Positions 36,643 through 46,837 of a stretch of 64,000 nt of DNA are shown here, piece by piece (position 1 is the stretch's first letter; every line of letters starts with the position of its first letter). A model generated the notes under the pieces. The model was not told the DNA's origin, made no database searches, and saw only the letters and a list, made by a program, of their open reading frames with translations. Origin of the DNA: Anaerotardibacter muris (GTDB lineage: Bacteria > Actinomycetota > Coriobacteriia > Coriobacteriales > Eggerthellaceae); contig NZ_CALPCD010000001.1 of the NCBI RefSeq assembly GCF_943192915.1, forward strand, positions 1-64,000. The letters run 5' to 3'. The position numbers and the translations under genes were made by a program.

Positions 36643-36675
36643 AAAAAGCCCTCAGCGCTTCATGCTGAGGGCTTT
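36643..36675 (-). terminator. terminator of the spc operon after adk
   Basis: AAAGCCCTCAGC (36645-36656) and GCTGAGGGCTTT (36664-36675) form a 12-bp stem; the minus strand continues TTTTTGC. Between it and adk is a stray repeat end, CCTTACCTTGTGTCCGCAGC (36695-36714). Confidence 0.85.
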
Positions 36676-36725
36676 CGGGATTCAAGTTCGACAGCCTTAC
36701 CTTGTGTCCGCAGCACGCTAACCGC

Positions 36726-37352
36726 TTAAAGATTCAGTGCCTTCTGTACGTCTGCGAAGACCACTTCAGGATCTTGGTCGCCGTTGATCTCGACGAGCAG
36801 ATCGCAACCACGATAATAGTCGATCAGCGGAGCAGTGGAGCTTTCATACACATCAAGGCGATTGCGCACCGTAGCTTCATTGTCGTCGTCACGCTGATAC
36901 ATCTCGCCACCGCACTTGGGGCATACTTTGTCCGCTTCAGTGCCGATGTAACCACAGTCGCGGCAAACACGACGAGAGGTAAGACGACCGATGATGACTT
37001 CCTTGTCCACATCAACGAGCAACGCTGCATCGAGCGGGCGATTCAGCTCAGTAAGCTCAGAGCTGAGCGCTACAGCCTGAGTGGAAGTACGGGGGAATCC
37101 GTCAAGGATGAAGCCCTCCTTGGTGTCGTCGTCCTGAAGACGCTCCTTCACCAGACCGATGACCAGTTCGTCAGGAACAAGGTCGCCAGCATCCATGTAC
37201 TTCTTGGCTTCAATGCCCAATGGCGTCTGGTTCTTGACCGCCGCGCGAAGAATGTCGCCAGTGGAGATGTGAGCGAAACCATACTTGTCGACCAGCTTCG
37301 CGGCCTGAGTGCCTTTGCCTGCGCCAGGAGCACCCAACAATACGATATTCAT
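36726..37352 (-). CDS. adk: adenylate kinase (zinc-type lid)
   Basis: The 208-residue enzyme equilibrates AMP+ATP with 2 ADP. Walker A GAPGAGKGTQA at residues 7-17, AMP site FAHISTGDILRAAV, and a lid with four cysteines (CRDCGYIG, CPKCGG) that should bind zinc. AAAGGA before ATG 37352. Last gene of the ribosomal cluster after secY; the usual next genes (map, infA, rpmJ, rpsM, rpsK, rpoA) are not in the window. Confidence 0.97.
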   Translation of the reverse strand: MNIVLLGAPGAGKGTQAAKLVDKYGFAHISTGDILRAAVKNQTPLGIEAKKYMDAGDLVPDELVIGLVKERLQDDDTKEGFILDGFPRTSTQAVALSSELTELNRPLDAALLVDVDKEVIIGRLTSRRVCRDCGYIGTEADKVCPKCGGEMYQRDDDNEATVRNRLDVYESSTAPLIDYYRGCDLLVEINGDQDPEVVFADVQKALNL

Positions 37353-37486
37353 TACGTAGTCCTTTCGATCGCTAATTCATATTCTAGCGAAAACCTTATA
37401 CGAACAACCCTTCTCCACACATTCGTAAGGAAGTATGAAGAAGGGCTTGAAGTTCGATGGTCCCCTGCTTTGGGGATGAGCTGCTC

Positions 37487-38767
37487 TTACTTGAAGAAGC
37501 CGTCGTAGTTGTACATCTTCAGCTGAGATTCGATCTTGCTCATGGTGTCGAGCGCAACACCGATCATGATGAGGATCGACGTACCGCCGAATGCCTGGAT
37601 CAGGGTGTTGTTCGTGAAATAGAAGAAGATCGAAGGAACGACCGCGATGATAGCGATGAAGATCGCACCTGGCAGCGTGACGCGACGGAGCACGTTCTTG
37701 ATGTACTGCACGGTATTCGCACCAGGACGAATGCCAGGGATGAAGCCGCCTTGCTTCTGCAAGTTCTCTGCGGTGTCGTTCGGATTGAACACGATAGACG
37801 TGTAGAAATATGCGAAGAACACGATGAGCAGCGCGGTCATGATCCAGTTGACCGGGCCAGCAGAGATGGCATTCGCAACGGTGTTCAGCCAATCGATGTT
37901 GAACAGCGCAGCGATCTGAGCCGGGAAGTAGATCAAGCAGCTTGCGAAGATGATAGGGATAACACCAGCAGCGTTGATCTTCAGCGGCAGATAAGAGCTC
38001 TGGCCACCCATGATCTTGCGGCCCTGAACACGCTTAGCATAGCTGACCGGGATACGGCGCTGAGCACGTTCCACGAAGATGATCGCCGGGATACATGCCA
38101 GAACAATAAGGAGGATGATCGCGGTGGTTGCGATACCCATGCCCAGATCAGACTGGAGGTTGACCGACGAGAAGATCGCGGAAGGAACCGATACGACGAT
38201 GGAGGTGAAGATGATCAGCGACATGCCGTTGCCCACACCGCGCTGGGTGATGAGCTCGCCCATCCACATGATGATGGCCGTGCCGACCACCAACGTGAAG
38301 ACCACGAGGAAGTCGCTCAAGAAGCCAGGGACTTCAGGATTGAACACGATGCCATAGGAGGAGGACTTGAACAGCAGCAAGTAACCAATAGCATTGATAA
38401 GACCCAGGCCGAGCGTGAGATAACGCGTGACCTGCGTGATGCGCCTTTTGCCTGTTTCGCCTTCTCGTGCCCAACGACCAACAGCCGGGATGACACCCTG
38501 CATCAACTGCATGATGATCGATGCGGTGATGTAGGGCATGATGCCGAGTGCGAACACTGAGAAGTTCGACAGAGCACCACCCGTGAAGAGGTCGAGCATC
38601 GCCATACCAACGCCTTGTTCGGAGAACGCGTCAGCGAACGCATGGAACGGAATACCCGGAACAGGGATATATGCGCCTAATCGATAGAGCGCCAGGATGC
38701 CGAGCGTAAAGAAGATCTTGTTCCTAAGCTCGGGAACCTTGAACGCTTGAACCAGCGAGTTTAGCAA
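37487..38767 (-). CDS. secY: preprotein translocase subunit SecY
   Basis: The 426-residue channel has ten membrane helices. [20 protein letters not shown], the plug-region [20 protein letters not shown] and the cytoplasmic loop with [14 protein letters not shown]-like [15 protein letters not shown] are typical. Start at TTG 38767, overlapping the rplO stop by 7 bases; binding site AAAGG lies inside rplO. Confidence 0.96.
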   Translation of the reverse strand: MLNSLVQAFKVPELRNKIFFTLGILALYRLGAYIPVPGIPFHAFADAFSEQGVGMAMLDLFTGGALSNFSVFALGIMPYITASIIMQLMQGVIPAVGRWAREGETGKRRITQVTRYLTLGLGLINAIGYLLLFKSSSYGIVFNPEVPGFLSDFLVVFTLVVGTAIIMWMGELITQRGVGNGMSLIIFTSIVVSVPSAIFSSVNLQSDLGMGIATTAIILLIVLACIPAIIFVERAQRRIPVSYAKRVQGRKIMGGQSSYLPLKINAAGVIPIIFASCLIYFPAQIAALFNIDWLNTVANAISAGPVNWIMTALLIVFFAYFYTSIVFNPNDTAENLQKQGGFIPGIRPGANTVQYIKNVLRRVTLPGAIFIAIIAVVPSIFFYFTNNTLIQAFGGTSILIMIGVALDTMSKIESQLKMYNYDGFFK

Positions 38768-39210
38768 GCCGTCTCTACCTTTCCTCCAACTGCTTCGATC
38801 TTAGCGCGTGCAGAAGCAGAAACCTTATCGACACGGACGGTGAGCGCCTTGGTGATCTCGCCATCGCCGAGCACCTTGATAGGAGCATCGGGATCCTTGA
38901 CGATGCCAGCTGCATAGAGCGTATCGCCATCGACCAGGTCGCCCGCCTTGAACTTCGCATCGAGACGAGAAACATTCACCGGAACATACTCAACACGGTT
39001 GAAGTTGCGGAAACCAGGGAGCTTCGGCAAACGACGTGCGAGCGGGGTCTGACCACCCTCGAAGCCTGCACCCTTGCCGCCACCAGCACGAGATTTCTGA
39101 CCATTCATACCGCGACCAGCGGTCTTACCATTACCAGAGGCAGGGCCACGGCCAACACGCTTGCGGCTACGCTTGGAGCCTTCAGCAGGTTTGAGATCTT
39201 TGAGTTCCAT
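38761..39210 (-). CDS. rplO: 50S ribosomal protein L15
   Basis: 149 residues. N-terminal Gly/Arg/Lys-rich part [20 protein letters not shown] inserts into 23S rRNA; the C-terminal globular half is regular. AAGGAG before ATG 39210. A 111-base gap with three stacked hairpins separates it from rpmD. Confidence 0.97.
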   Translation of the reverse strand: MELKDLKPAEGSKRSRKRVGRGPASGNGKTAGRGMNGQKSRAGGGKGAGFEGGQTPLARRLPKLPGFRNFNRVEYVPVNVSRLDAKFKAGDLVDGDTLYAAGIVKDPDAPIKVLGDGEITKALTVRVDKVSASARAKIEAVGGKVETAC

Positions 39211-39321
39211 TCTTTCTCCTTTTCGCTATCTCTGCCCCTTAGTGAAGCAGAGGCCGACAGCTCGCAGTCGGCAGACTAATAATAGAGGTTCGGCCCGCGG
39301 GATTGCGGGCCGGGATATGAG
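39211..39321 (-). other. structured spacer between rpmD and rplO
   Basis: Three consecutive hairpins: CTCTGC/GCAGAG (39230-39252), GCCGAC/GTCGGC (39253-39272) and CGGCCCGC/GCGGGCCG (39291-39312). None is followed by a U tract on the coding strand. Most neighbouring spc junctions are under 40 bases, so this folded gap stands out. Confidence 0.6.
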
Positions 39322-39675
39322 CTATTCAGCTTTTGCGTCAGCCTTGGGCTTCGCTGCCTTTGGCTTGGCAGCTGCCTTAGGCTTTGCGGGAGCCTTCTCC
39401 TTAGCTTCAGCCTTGGGCTTTGCTTCGGCTTTAGGCTTCGCTGCTGCTTTAGCCTTAGGCTTTGCAGCGGCCTTCTTCTCGCCCTTGATCTCTTCGACCT
39501 CGACGAGATGCTTGATCTTGAAGATCATGCCACGGACGCAGGGGTTGTCGACCTGGTCCACGCTGCGGCCAATCTTGCCCAGACCCAGAGCCTTCAGGGT
39601 GCGACCCTGATCGTACTTCTTGCCGATCGCGCTCTTGACCTGAGTGATACGGAGAGTCTTCTTAGCTTCTGCCAT
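39322..39675 (-). CDS. rpmD: 50S ribosomal protein L30 with Ala/Lys/Pro tail
   Basis: Residues 1-62 are ordinary L30 ([40 protein letters not shown]). Normal bacterial L30 ends there at about 60 residues; this one continues for about 55 residues of Ala, Lys, Pro and Glu repeats such as [12 protein letters not shown], similar to histone-H1-like tails. ATG overlaps the rpsE stop (TAATG). Confidence 0.95.
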   Translation of the reverse strand: MAEAKKTLRITQVKSAIGKKYDQGRTLKALGLGKIGRSVDQVDNPCVRGMIFKIKHLVEVEEIKGEKKAAAKPKAKAAAKPKAEAKPKAEAKEKAPAKPKAAAKPKAAKPKADAKAE

Positions 39676-40202
39676 TAGTTCTTCTCCTTCCAGCCGTAGA
39701 TGTCGGACACGGACATGCCACGACGCTTCGCAACTTCCTCGGGATCCTGCATTTCCTGAAGACCTGCAGCGACCGCCTTGACGATATTCATCGCATTATC
39801 GGTACCCAAGGACTTGGTGAGAACGTCGGAAACACCAGCGAGCTCGAGGACCGCACGAACGGGGCCACCAGCGATAACGCCAGTACCAGGAGCAGCGGGC
39901 TTAAGAAGGACCTTACCAGCACCATAGATGCCCAGGACCTCATGGGGAAGGGTCTTTTCCGGCGTCAGAGGAACAGTAAACATGTTCTTCTTAGCGTCTT
40001 CGATACCCTTGCGGATCGCGATGGGCACTTCCTGGGACTTGCCCATACCGATGCCAACACGACCGTTGCCGTCACCGACAACGACCAAAGCGGTAAGAGC
40101 GAAACGACGACCGCCCTTGACTACCTTGGAAACACGATTGATGTAGACAACACGTTCTTCGAGTTCAGGAACGTTTGCCTGGTTTTCTTGCTTACGAGCC
40201 AT
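39675..40202 (-). CDS. rpsE: 30S ribosomal protein S5
   Basis: 175 residues; RNA-binding S5 domain with [20 protein letters not shown]-type segment ([20 protein letters not shown]) and [20 protein letters not shown]. Helps decoding accuracy and translocation. Standard place between rplR and rpmD. Confidence 0.97.
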   Translation of the reverse strand: MARKQENQANVPELEERVVYINRVSKVVKGGRRFALTALVVVGDGNGRVGIGMGKSQEVPIAIRKGIEDAKKNMFTVPLTPEKTLPHEVLGIYGAGKVLLKPAAPGTGVIAGGPVRAVLELAGVSDVLTKSLGTDNAMNIVKAVAAGLQEMQDPEEVAKRRGMSVSDIYGWKEKN

Positions 40203-40217
40203 TTACGTTACCCTCTC

Positions 40218-40586
40218 TTAGAACTTCAGGCCTGCTTCACGGGCACCGTCGGCAACTGCCTGGATGCGGCCGTGATAGAGGTTACCGCCACGGTCGAAAA
40301 CAACTTCCGTGACTCCCTTTTTCTGTGCCATCTTACCGATCAACTTACCAAGCTCAGAAGCGCCCTCAACGGTAGCGCCACCCTTGCCGGTCTTCTTGAA
40401 ATCGGGACCCAGGGTCGAGATAGCACAGATGGTCTTACCTGCGACATCGTCGATGACCTGAGCGTACATGTTCGAATTCGAACGAGTAATGCAAAGACGT
40501 GGACGTTCAGCCGTGCCAGAGATCTTGCCGCGAACACGCGTGTGGCGGCGACGCAAGCCGGCTTGTTTCTTTTGAAGTTTCTTCAT
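40218..40586 (-). CDS. rplR: 50S ribosomal protein L18
   Basis: 122 residues; binds 5S r[23 protein letters not shown] at the N-terminus and the C-terminal [20 protein letters not shown] are family hallmarks. Thirty bases after rplF. Confidence 0.97.
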   Translation of the reverse strand: MKKLQKKQAGLRRRHTRVRGKISGTAERPRLCITRSNSNMYAQVIDDVAGKTICAISTLGPDFKKTGKGGATVEGASELGKLIGKMAQKKGVTEVVFDRGGNLYHGRIQAVADGAREAGLKF

Positions 40587-40616
40587 GCGTAATTCCTTCT
40601 ATCCTAGCTTATGCGT

Positions 40617-41159
40617 CTACTCAGACTTAGCAGCCTTACCAAGCTTGCGGCGTACGTATTCGCCTTCATAGCGGATACCCTTGCCCTTATAAGGTTCGGG
40701 CTTGCGCCACTTGCGAATGTCAGCTGCAACCTGGCCAACCTGCTCTTTGCTGATGCCGTTGACGATGATCTCGGTCTGGCTGGGAACCTCGAAGGAGATG
40801 TTCTCAGGTGCGGCAACGATGACCGGGTGGGAGAAGCCAAGCTGGATCTCCAGGTCCTTGCCCTTGAGCGCAGCACGATAGCCAACGCCGACCAGTTCGA
40901 GTTTCTTGGAATAGCCTTCGGAAACACCCTGCACCATGTTAGCGATGAGGGTACGGGTAAGACCATGGAAGCTCTTCGCTTCACGGGTGTCGTCAGGACG
41001 CTCGACGATGACCTCGTTATCAACGACCTTGATGTCCATCATGTCGTTGAAGGTACGGGTGAGCTCGCCCTTGGGGCCCTTGACGGTGACGGTGTGACCA
41101 TCGACCTTGACCTCGACACCGGAAGGAATAGCGATGGGCATTTTACCAATACGTGACAT
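40617..41159 (-). CDS. rplF: 50S ribosomal protein L6
   Basis: 180 residues with two L6 repeats; [17 protein letters not shown] start and the C-terminal [20 protein letters not shown]. Binds near the sarcin-ricin loop. GGGAGG upstream of ATG 41159. Confidence 0.97.
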   Translation of the reverse strand: MSRIGKMPIAIPSGVEVKVDGHTVTVKGPKGELTRTFNDMMDIKVVDNEVIVERPDDTREAKSFHGLTRTLIANMVQGVSEGYSKKLELVGVGYRAALKGKDLEIQLGFSHPVIVAAPENISFEVPSQTEIIVNGISKEQVGQVAADIRKWRKPEPYKGKGIRYEGEYVRRKLGKAAKSE

Positions 41160-41174
41160 TGTATTCCTCCCTTC

Positions 41175-41573
41175 TTACCAGATATAAGCAATGACTTCGC
41201 CGCCAACGCCATTCTTGCGAGCGTCGCGGTCTGCCATTACGCCTTTACTTGTGGAAATGATCGCAGTGCCCAAGCCACCGAGAACACGAGGAAGCTCGTC
41301 CTTGCCTGCATAGATACGCAGACCAGGCTTGGAGATGCGCTTGATGCCACGGATGGTGCGCGCCTTCTTCTCGCCGTACTTGAGGGTGATCTCAAGGATG
41401 TCGCGAGGAGCAGCTTCGACCACGTCGTAGCCAGTGATGTAGCCCTCTTCTTGCATGATACGGGCAATTTCGACAAGCTTTTTGCTCGACGGCATGGAGA
41501 CCGTCAGCTTGCCTGCAGAATTCGCATTACGCACACGCGTAAGCATATCTGCAATAGGATCATTCATGCTCAT
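41175..41573 (-). CDS. rpsH: 30S ribosomal protein S8
   Basis: 132 residues; [18 protein letters not shown] and the C-terminal [20 protein letters not shown]. Central 16S assembly protein and, in E. coli, the repressor of the spc operon acting in the rplX-rplE region, relevant to the folded spacer at 42461-42718. Confidence 0.97.
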   Translation of the reverse strand: MSMNDPIADMLTRVRNANSAGKLTVSMPSSKKLVEIARIMQEEGYITGYDVVEAAPRDILEITLKYGEKKARTIRGIKRISKPGLRIYAGKDELPRVLGGLGTAIISTSKGVMADRDARKNGVGGEVIAYIW

Positions 41574-41685
41574 TGTTTTGTTTCTCCTTTGTTCGTGATG
41601 AGACGAAAAGCCGGTTCGTGGACACCCTTAGTGCTCACGCCTTGACTCTCGACACTCAGCACGTGACGTCGTCTTAACTGATTTC

Positions 41686-41871
41686 TTACCAGGAAGCCTT
41701 GGTCACGCCGGGAAGTTCGCCCCTGTTAGCGAGCTGACGAAGACAGATTCGGCACAGACCGAACTTGCGGTAGTAGCCGTGAGGACGGCCACAGCGGCTG
41801 CAGCGGTTGTGGTGCCTGGTCGAAAACTTCGGCTCACGCTTTGACTTGGCGATCATCGATTTTTTAGCCAT
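41686..41871 (-). CDS. rpsZ: 30S ribosomal protein S14 (type Z, zinc-binding)
   Basis: 61 residues with [20 protein letters not shown], the four-cysteine zinc site of the short S14 form, ending KASW. Between rplE and rpsH as usual; the gap to rpsH is 112 bases. Confidence 0.97.
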   Translation of the reverse strand: MAKKSMIAKSKREPKFSTRHHNRCSRCGRPHGYYRKFGLCRICLRQLANRGELPGVTKASW

Positions 41872-41908
41872 TCAAACCCTTCTTTCTTATTTACCAACTC
41901 TTGTGAGT

Positions 41909-42460
41909 TTAGGCATTCTTCTTGAACGGGAAGCCCAGGGCATCGAGAAGTGCCTTGGCGCCTTCGTTATTGTCTGCGGTGGTAACGAACGTGATGTCCA
42001 TACCGCGGGTGTGATCCACCTTATCGTACTCGATTTCGGGGAAGATCAGCTGCTCGTTGAGACCCATGGTGTAATTTCCACGGCCATCGAAGCTGTTGGG
42101 GTTCAGACCACGGAAGTCGCGCACGCGCGGCAGCGCGGTGGACATGAGTCGATCGAAGAACTCCCACATGCGGTCGCCACGAAGGGTGACCTTGCAACCG
42201 ATCGCCTGACCTTCGCGCAGATGGAAGCCTGCGATAGACTTCTTAGCGCGCGTGATCATGGGTTCCTGACCCGTGATGACACGCATGTCTGCCAGCGCGC
42301 CGTCGAGCAACTTGGAGTCGCCAGCAGCACGACCGACGCCCATGTTCACGACGATCTTATCGAGACGAGGGATCTGGTTGACATTGGAGAGTTCGAGCTG
42401 CTTATAGAGCTGGTCACGAACCTCTTTGTTGTACTTTTCCTTCAAACGAGGAGTAGCCAT
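41909..42460 (-). CDS. rplE: 50S ribosomal protein L5
   Basis: 183 residues; [40 protein letters not shown] and the C-terminal [20 protein letters not shown]. Binds 5S rRNA and the P-site tRNA. Preceded by an unusually long, folded 258-base spacer after rplX; own binding site AAAGG. Confidence 0.97.
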   Translation of the reverse strand: MATPRLKEKYNKEVRDQLYKQLELSNVNQIPRLDKIVVNMGVGRAAGDSKLLDGALADMRVITGQEPMITRAKKSIAGFHLREGQAIGCKVTLRGDRMWEFFDRLMSTALPRVRDFRGLNPNSFDGRGNYTMGLNEQLIFPEIEYDKVDHTRGMDITFVTTADNNEGAKALLDALGFPFKKNA

Positions 42461-42718
42461 TGTATGCTTACCTTTCTTCGATGAATTAAACGCAGGATTT
42501 CCGACCCTGCGTCCCTCGGGATCTTCCCAAGGGTCATAGCCCTTCCCTTCTCGGCAGGTCCAGGAAGAGCGTCGTTGTTGATAGGCTCAACAACGAAAAC
42601 CACAAGATTTAAGAGTAAAAGTTCTGAGGTGCTTCTTATAGGCGCGTCATTGAACCGAGTTGGCTAAGGCCAACGAAGTGTTCGATGAAAGCGCCTAGAA
42701 GAAGTGCATCCAGCGCTT
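42461..42718 (-). promoter_or_regulatory. long structured rplX-rplE spacer, candidate regulatory RNA
   Basis: 258 bases with at least four hairpins on the transcript: a long interrupted stem of about 80 nt (42629-42711, outer arms GGTGC-CTTCTT, then AGGCGC/GCGCCT, TCAT/ATGA, GAAC/GTTC and inner GTTGG/CCAAC), CGTTGTTG/CAACAACG (42573-42595), CCCT-GGGA/TCCC-AGGG (42513-42533) and ACGCAGG/CCTGCGT (42490-42512) followed by TTTAATT. Position matches where S8 represses translation in E. coli, but no S8 core was identified. Confidence 0.6.
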
Positions 42719-43036
42719 TTAGTCCAGATCTTTGCCGCATTTATTGCAGACTCGAACCTTCTTGCCATCCTCACGACGCACGTTGATGCGCGTAGGAGCC
42801 TTGCAAGAGGGGCAGATGACCGAGACATTGGAAACGTGAATGGGTGCTTCCATCTCGGAGATGCCACCTGAAGGGTTGGCCTGAGTTGGGCGAAGGTGCT
42901 TCTTGACGACGTTGACCTTCTCGACGGTGACGCGCTGCTTCTGAGGATAGGCTGCGAGAACCACACCTTCAGCGCCCTTGTCCTTACCAGCGAGAACCTT
43001 TACGCGGTCGCCCTTCTTGACGTTCATCTTAGTCAT
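42719..43036 (-). CDS. rplX: 50S ribosomal protein L24
   Basis: 105 residues; KOW motif [20 protein letters not shown] and the C-terminal [10 protein letters not shown] plus [12 protein letters not shown], a four-cysteine zinc-ribbon-like tail found in many L24 proteins. Follows rplN by 13 bases. Confidence 0.97.
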   Translation of the reverse strand: MTKMNVKKGDRVKVLAGKDKGAEGVVLAAYPQKQRVTVEKVNVVKKHLRPTQANPSGGISEMEAPIHVSNVSVICPSCKAPTRINVRREDGKKVRVCNKCGKDLD

Positions 43037-43049
43037 GTCTTTAACCCCC

Positions 43050-43418
43050 TTACAGCGTTTCCGGTGCCAAAGACACGATCTTCATGTACTTCTTATCGCG
43101 AAGCTCGCGGGCCACAGGGCCAAAGATACGAGTGCCGCGAGGAGCGCCATTAGCGTCGATGACCACAGCAGCGTTCTGATCGAACTTGATGTAGCTACCG
43201 TCTGCGCGACGAACTTCCTTCTTCACGCGAACAACAACGCAGCGTACGACCTCGCCCTTTTTGATGTTGCCGTTCGGCATTGCCTCTTTGACGCTGCAAA
43301 CGATGACATCACCAAGACCAGCATAGCGGCGCTTCGAGCCACCAAGGACCTTGATGCACTGCACTTTGCGAGCGCCGGAGTTATCGGCAACGGCAAGCAT
43401 GCTCTGCATTTGAATCAT
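43050..43418 (-). CDS. rplN: 50S ribosomal protein L14
   Basis: 122 residues, start [19 protein letters not shown] and end [13 protein letters not shown]. Forms part of the subunit interface. Follows rpsQ by 44 bases. Confidence 0.98.
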   Translation of the reverse strand: MIQMQSMLAVADNSGARKVQCIKVLGGSKRRYAGLGDVIVCSVKEAMPNGNIKKGEVVRCVVVRVKKEVRRADGSYIKFDQNAAVVIDANGAPRGTRIFGPVARELRDKKYMKIVSLAPETL

Positions 43419-43462
43419 TGCTTATCCCTTTCGATGATCTAAGCGGTTTCCGCAGTACGGAA

Positions 43463-43723
43463 CTACTTAGCCTTCTCTACGATCTCGAGGAGACGCCAGC
43501 GCTTCATCTTGGACAGAGGACGGGTCTCCATGACGGTTACGATGTCGCCCACGCCCGCTTCGTTGTTCTCGTCGTGTGCGTGGAGCTTCTTGCTGCTGTT
43601 CACCATCTTGCCGTAGACCGGATGAGGCTTACGCTCGGTGATCTCTACAACGCAAGTTTTGTCGCCAGATGCGCTTACAACGGTGCCCTGGCGAACTTTG
43701 CGAGAATTGCGTTCTTCAGCCAT
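43463..43723 (-). CDS. rpsQ: 30S ribosomal protein S17
   Basis: 86 residues; [20 protein letters not shown] and the basic [15 protein letters not shown] end. OB-fold binder of 16S rRNA. AAAGG before ATG 43723. Confidence 0.97.
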   Translation of the reverse strand: MAEERNSRKVRQGTVVSASGDKTCVVEITERKPHPVYGKMVNSSKKLHAHDENNEAGVGDIVTVMETRPLSKMKRWRLLEIVEKAK

Positions 43724-43755
43724 TATTCTCTACCTTTCTTACAGTTCGCGCAGGT

Positions 43756-43950
43756 CTATGCGCTCATCTCACGGGCGCGCATCTCGGTTTGGATGCGAGC
43801 AATGTCTTTCTTGACTTCCTTGACACGAGCCGTGTTGTCGAGCTGGCCCGTTGCCATCTGGAAACGCAGATTGAAAAGCTCTGCGCGTGCTTCTTGGAGC
43901 TTCGACTGCAGATCGTCAGCCGAGAGCGCGCGGATTTCTGCTGCTTTCAT
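43756..43950 (-). CDS. rpmC: 50S ribosomal protein L29
   Basis: 64-residue helical hairpin, [20 protein letters not shown], near the tunnel exit. Start overlaps the rplP stop (TAATG). Confidence 0.96.
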   Translation of the reverse strand: MKAAEIRALSADDLQSKLQEARAELFNLRFQMATGQLDNTARVKEVKKDIARIQTEMRAREMSA

Positions 43951-44369
43951 TATTCCTGCCCTTCTTCACGCTGGACGATCTTGCACTTGATGGGCAATTT
44001 GTTGATAGCGAGGCGCAGTGCTTCACGTGCGGTCTCTTCATCAACGCCGTCGATCTCGAACATGATACGGCCAGGCTTCACCACAGCTACCCAGCCTTCT
44101 GGGTTACCTTTACCCTTACCCATGCGGGTCTCAGCGGGTTTCTTGGTGATGGGCTTGTCGGGGAAGATGGTGATCCAAACATTACCAGTACGGTTCATGC
44201 GACGGGTCATAGCGATACGAGCAGCCTCGATCTGACGGTTGGTGATCCAATGACGATCGAGCGCCTGGATGCCCCACTTGCCAAAGTTCAGCTGGGTGCC
44301 GCCCTTGGCGTTACCCTTCATGGAACCGCGCTGTACCTTACGATGCTTGACGCGCTTTGGTACTAACAT
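43950..44369 (-). CDS. rplP: 50S ribosomal protein L16
   Basis: 139 residues; [15 protein letters not shown] start, [20 protein letters not shown] and [20 protein letters not shown]. Contacts A-site tRNA and 5S rRNA. Start overlaps the rpsC stop. Confidence 0.98.
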   Translation of the reverse strand: MLVPKRVKHRKVQRGSMKGNAKGGTQLNFGKWGIQALDRHWITNRQIEAARIAMTRRMNRTGNVWITIFPDKPITKKPAETRMGKGKGNPEGWVAVVKPGRIMFEIDGVDEETAREALRLAINKLPIKCKIVQREEGQE

Positions 44370-45079
44370 TATTTATCACCCCTGTCGTTGTTGCGACGAC
44401 GGCCGCGATTAGGACGAGATGAACCTTCCAGTGCAGGCTGAGGAGCCTTCTGACCAGGAAGGACATCACCGTGGTAGACCCATACCTGGATGCCGATCGA
44501 ACCCATGGTGGTTGCTGCGGTAGCGAAACCATAGTCGATCTTGGCACGCAGGGTGTGCAGCGGCACGCGACCTTCGCGGTACCACTCACGACGGCTCATC
44601 TCAGCGCCACCGAGACGACCGGAGCACTGGATACGGATACCCTTTGCGCCGCTCTTCATGGCGGACTGGACTGCCTTGCGCATAGCGCGACGGAATGCAA
44701 CACGATTCTCGAGCTGCTCTGCGACGGACTGAGCGATGAGCACAGCGTCGAGTTCCGGACGCTTCACCTCGACGACCTCAACGGAAACGGTGCCATTAGC
44801 GATGGTGTTGAGCTTCTTGCGCAGTGCGTCGACCTCTGCACCCTTCTTACCGATGACAACGCCCGGACGGGACGTGGTGATGATGATCTTGATCTTGTCG
44901 CCAGCGCGCTCGATCTCTACACGAGACACGCCTGCGTGGGCGAGCTGCTTGTCCAGGAACTTGCGGATAGCCAAGTCGTTCTCAAGGTTCTTCGCATAGT
45001 CCTTGTCTGAATACCAGCGGCTGCGCCAATCTTCCGTGATACCGAGGCGGAAGCCGGTAGGGCTAACTTTCTGACCCAT
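44369..45079 (-). CDS. rpsC: 30S ribosomal protein S3
   Basis: 236 residues. KH domain with [20 protein letters not shown], and the C-terminal [20 protein letters not shown]. Ends in a Pro/Arg/Asn-rich basic tail. Begins 1 base after rplV. Confidence 0.97.
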   Translation of the reverse strand: MGQKVSPTGFRLGITEDWRSRWYSDKDYAKNLENDLAIRKFLDKQLAHAGVSRVEIERAGDKIKIIITTSRPGVVIGKKGAEVDALRKKLNTIANGTVSVEVVEVKRPELDAVLIAQSVAEQLENRVAFRRAMRKAVQSAMKSGAKGIRIQCSGRLGGAEMSRREWYREGRVPLHTLRAKIDYGFATAATTMGSIGIQVWVYHGDVLPGQKAPQPALEGSSRPNRGRRRNNDRGDK

Positions 45080-45080
45080 A

Positions 45081-45422
45081 CTATGCCTCCTCTCCGTTAG
45101 ATACGATGATGGTGATGTGGCTGGTGCGCTTGCGGATGCGGGATGCGGAGCCCTTTGCGCGCGGACGAATGCGCTTCATGGTGGGGCCTTCGTCTGCATA
45201 GCATGCGCTCACGACGAGCCTATCGGGATTGGTGAGACCCTTCTGAGCTGCATTAGCAACAGCAGAATTGAGGGTCTTCTCGATGATCTCTGCTACAGCA
45301 CGATTGGTGAAGCGCAGGGTCTCCTGAGCCTTCACCACGTTCTTGCCGCGAATCTGATCGAGCACGATACGTGCCTTACGAGGTGAAACGCGTACGTAGC
45401 GAGTTACTGCTTTAGCTTCCAT
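45081..45422 (-). CDS. rplV: 50S ribosomal protein L22
   Basis: 113 residues; [20 protein letters not shown] and the tunnel loop [20 protein letters not shown]. Thirteen bases after rpsS. Confidence 0.98.
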   Translation of the reverse strand: MEAKAVTRYVRVSPRKARIVLDQIRGKNVVKAQETLRFTNRAVAEIIEKTLNSAVANAAQKGLTNPDRLVVSACYADEGPTMKRIRPRAKGSASRIRKRTSHITIIVSNGEEA

Positions 45423-45435
45423 GTTTCACCCTTTC

Positions 45436-45693
45436 TTATTTGTCGTGTCCGCGGAAGGTGCGGGAAGGAGCGAATTCGCCCAACTTGTGACCAACCATAG
45501 ACTCGGTTACATAAACTGGTACGTGCTTGCGACCATCATGAACAGCGATGGTGTGACCAACCATTTCAGGGAAGATGGTGGACGAACGAGACCAGGTCTT
45601 GATGACGTGCTTTTCGCCCGCTTCGTTCATCGCCACAATGCGATCAAGCAGACGCGGCTCAACATAAGGGCCCTTTTTCAAACTTCTACTCAA
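45436..45693 (-). CDS. rpsS: 30S ribosomal protein S19
   Basis: 85 residues; [19 protein letters not shown] and [17 protein letters not shown]. Binds S13 and 16S rRNA in the head. Twenty-two bases after rplB. Confidence 0.98.
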   Translation of the reverse strand: MSRSLKKGPYVEPRLLDRIVAMNEAGEKHVIKTWSRSSTIFPEMVGHTIAVHDGRKHVPVYVTESMVGHKLGEFAPSRTFRGHDK

Positions 45694-45715
45694 TGTTTCT
45701 CCTAAAACCTAAGCG

Positions 45716-46546
45716 CTACTTCTTGCGACGACGGATGATGAGACGGCTCGAAGCCTTCTTGGGGTTACGCGTACGGTGACCCTTGGTAGGAACGCCCCAA
45801 GGAGTAACAGGATGACGACCTGAGGACTTGTTCTTACCTTCACCACCACCGTGGGGATGGTCGACCGGGTTCATAACAGTACCGCGAACGCTCGGGCGGA
45901 TGCCCTTCCAGCGATTACGGCCAGCTTTACCGATCTTGATGTTGCCATGTTCAGCGTTGCCAACTTCGCCGATAGTAGCGCGGCAGGTAACGAGAACGCG
46001 ACGCATCTCAGAAGAGGGCATGCGCAGGATGGCATAGTCGCCTTCCTTACCCATGAGCTGGATGCTGGTGCCAGCGGAACGAGCGAGCGCTGCACCGCGG
46101 CCAGGCTGAAGCTCGACTGCATGGACGAGCGTACCAACAGGGATAGCAGACAGCGGCAGAGCGTTGCCGGGCTTGATGTCTGCTTCAGTGCCGGAGATGA
46201 TAGTGTCTCCGACCTTCAAGCCACGAGGATGAAGGATGTAGCGCTTCTCGCCGTCTGCATAGTGGAGCAGAGCGATGCGAGCAGAGCGATTCGGATCGTA
46301 TTCGATCGTGGCGACCTTAGCAGGAATGTTGTCCTTGTTGCGCTTGAAGTCGATCACGCGATAACGGCGCTTGACGCCGCCACCCTGATGACGAGTGGTG
46401 ATGCGGCCGTTGTTGTTGCGGCCAGCCTTCTTGGGCAGAGGACGCAGCAAAGACTTTTCCGGAGTGGTGCTGGTGATATCAGCAAAATCCGAAACAGTCT
46501 GGAAGCGCCTGCCGGGGCTCGTGGGCTTGTACTGTTTAACTCCCAT
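45716..46546 (-). CDS. rplB: 50S ribosomal protein L2
   Basis: 276 residues, the usual length when started at ATG 46546 ([16 protein letters not shown]) after AAAGGA. RNA-binding and peptidyl-transferase-adjacent region [20 protein letters not shown] is intact. Here it opens a new transcription unit: it is parted from rplW by 3.6 kb of unrelated genes and has its own promoter at 46698-46726. Confidence 0.97.
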   Translation of the reverse strand: MGVKQYKPTSPGRRFQTVSDFADITSTTPEKSLLRPLPKKAGRNNNGRITTRHQGGGVKRRYRVIDFKRNKDNIPAKVATIEYDPNRSARIALLHYADGEKRYILHPRGLKVGDTIISGTEADIKPGNALPLSAIPVGTLVHAVELQPGRGAALARSAGTSIQLMGKEGDYAILRMPSSEMRRVLVTCRATIGEVGNAEHGNIKIGKAGRNRWKGIRPSVRGTVMNPVDHPHGGGEGKNKSSGRHPVTPWGVPTKGHRTRNPKKASSRLIIRRRKK

Positions 46547-46661
46547 TTTTTTCCTTTCTGCGGGGTAAGCCGAATTGCTCAACCCTTTTCCTGTGTGTGG
46601 ACTCCATCACCGCCTGGGATCTTTTGGGAGAAAGAACCGACGATTCCGAGTTTCCACGCGT

Positions 46662-46677
46662 CCGGGTGTATCCATAC
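46662..46677. promoter_or_regulatory. 16-nt sequence shared by the rplB and rpsL upstream regions
   Basis: CCGGGTGTATCCATAC is identical at 46662-46677 and 55264-55279, and both are preceded by CCACGC two bases before. Here it lies just downstream of the predicted transcription start, in the rplB leader. Confidence 0.5.
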
Positions 46678-46697
46678 AGAGTCAGACGCAAATGAAA

Positions 46698-46726
46698 AGT
46701 ATAAAAGTGTTGCGGGTCGGTTTCAA
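46698..46726 (-). promoter_or_regulatory. promoter of the rplB-adk ribosomal operon
   Basis: Minus-strand -35 TTGAAA (46721-46726), 17-nt spacer, -10 TATACT (46698-46703). The predicted leader is about 145 nt. Confidence 0.75.
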
Positions 46727-46775
46727 GAATTAATTTCGCCTGTGCACCGTACGCGGTGAGCGGCATCATCCTGGG

Positions 46776-46824
46776 CTGCGGCTGCAGGGTAAGGGTGCAT
46801 GATTTACCCGCTACCCTGCTCATG
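46776..46824 (+). repeat. dispersed terminal-inverted-repeat element, copy E (left fragment)
   Basis: CTGCGGCTGCAGGGTAAGGG, then TTACCCGCTACCCTG and CTCATG: the left 50 bases of the element with its TTCG loop deleted. It passes directly into GGGGACGGG of the REP-like family, which touches the stop codon of the 56-residue ORF. Confidence 0.65.
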
Positions 46825-46837
46825 ATTGGGGACGGGT

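Noticed and set aside
42490-42512. ACGCAGG/CCTGCGT hairpin as a full terminator inside the spc operon
   Set aside because: The following TTTAATT is a weak U tract and essential genes follow downstream, so full termination is unlikely; kept only as part of a regulatory candidate.
42719-43036. Zinc-ribbon in L24 as an unusual fusion
   Set aside because: Four-cysteine tails are common in bacterial L24, so it is not notable.
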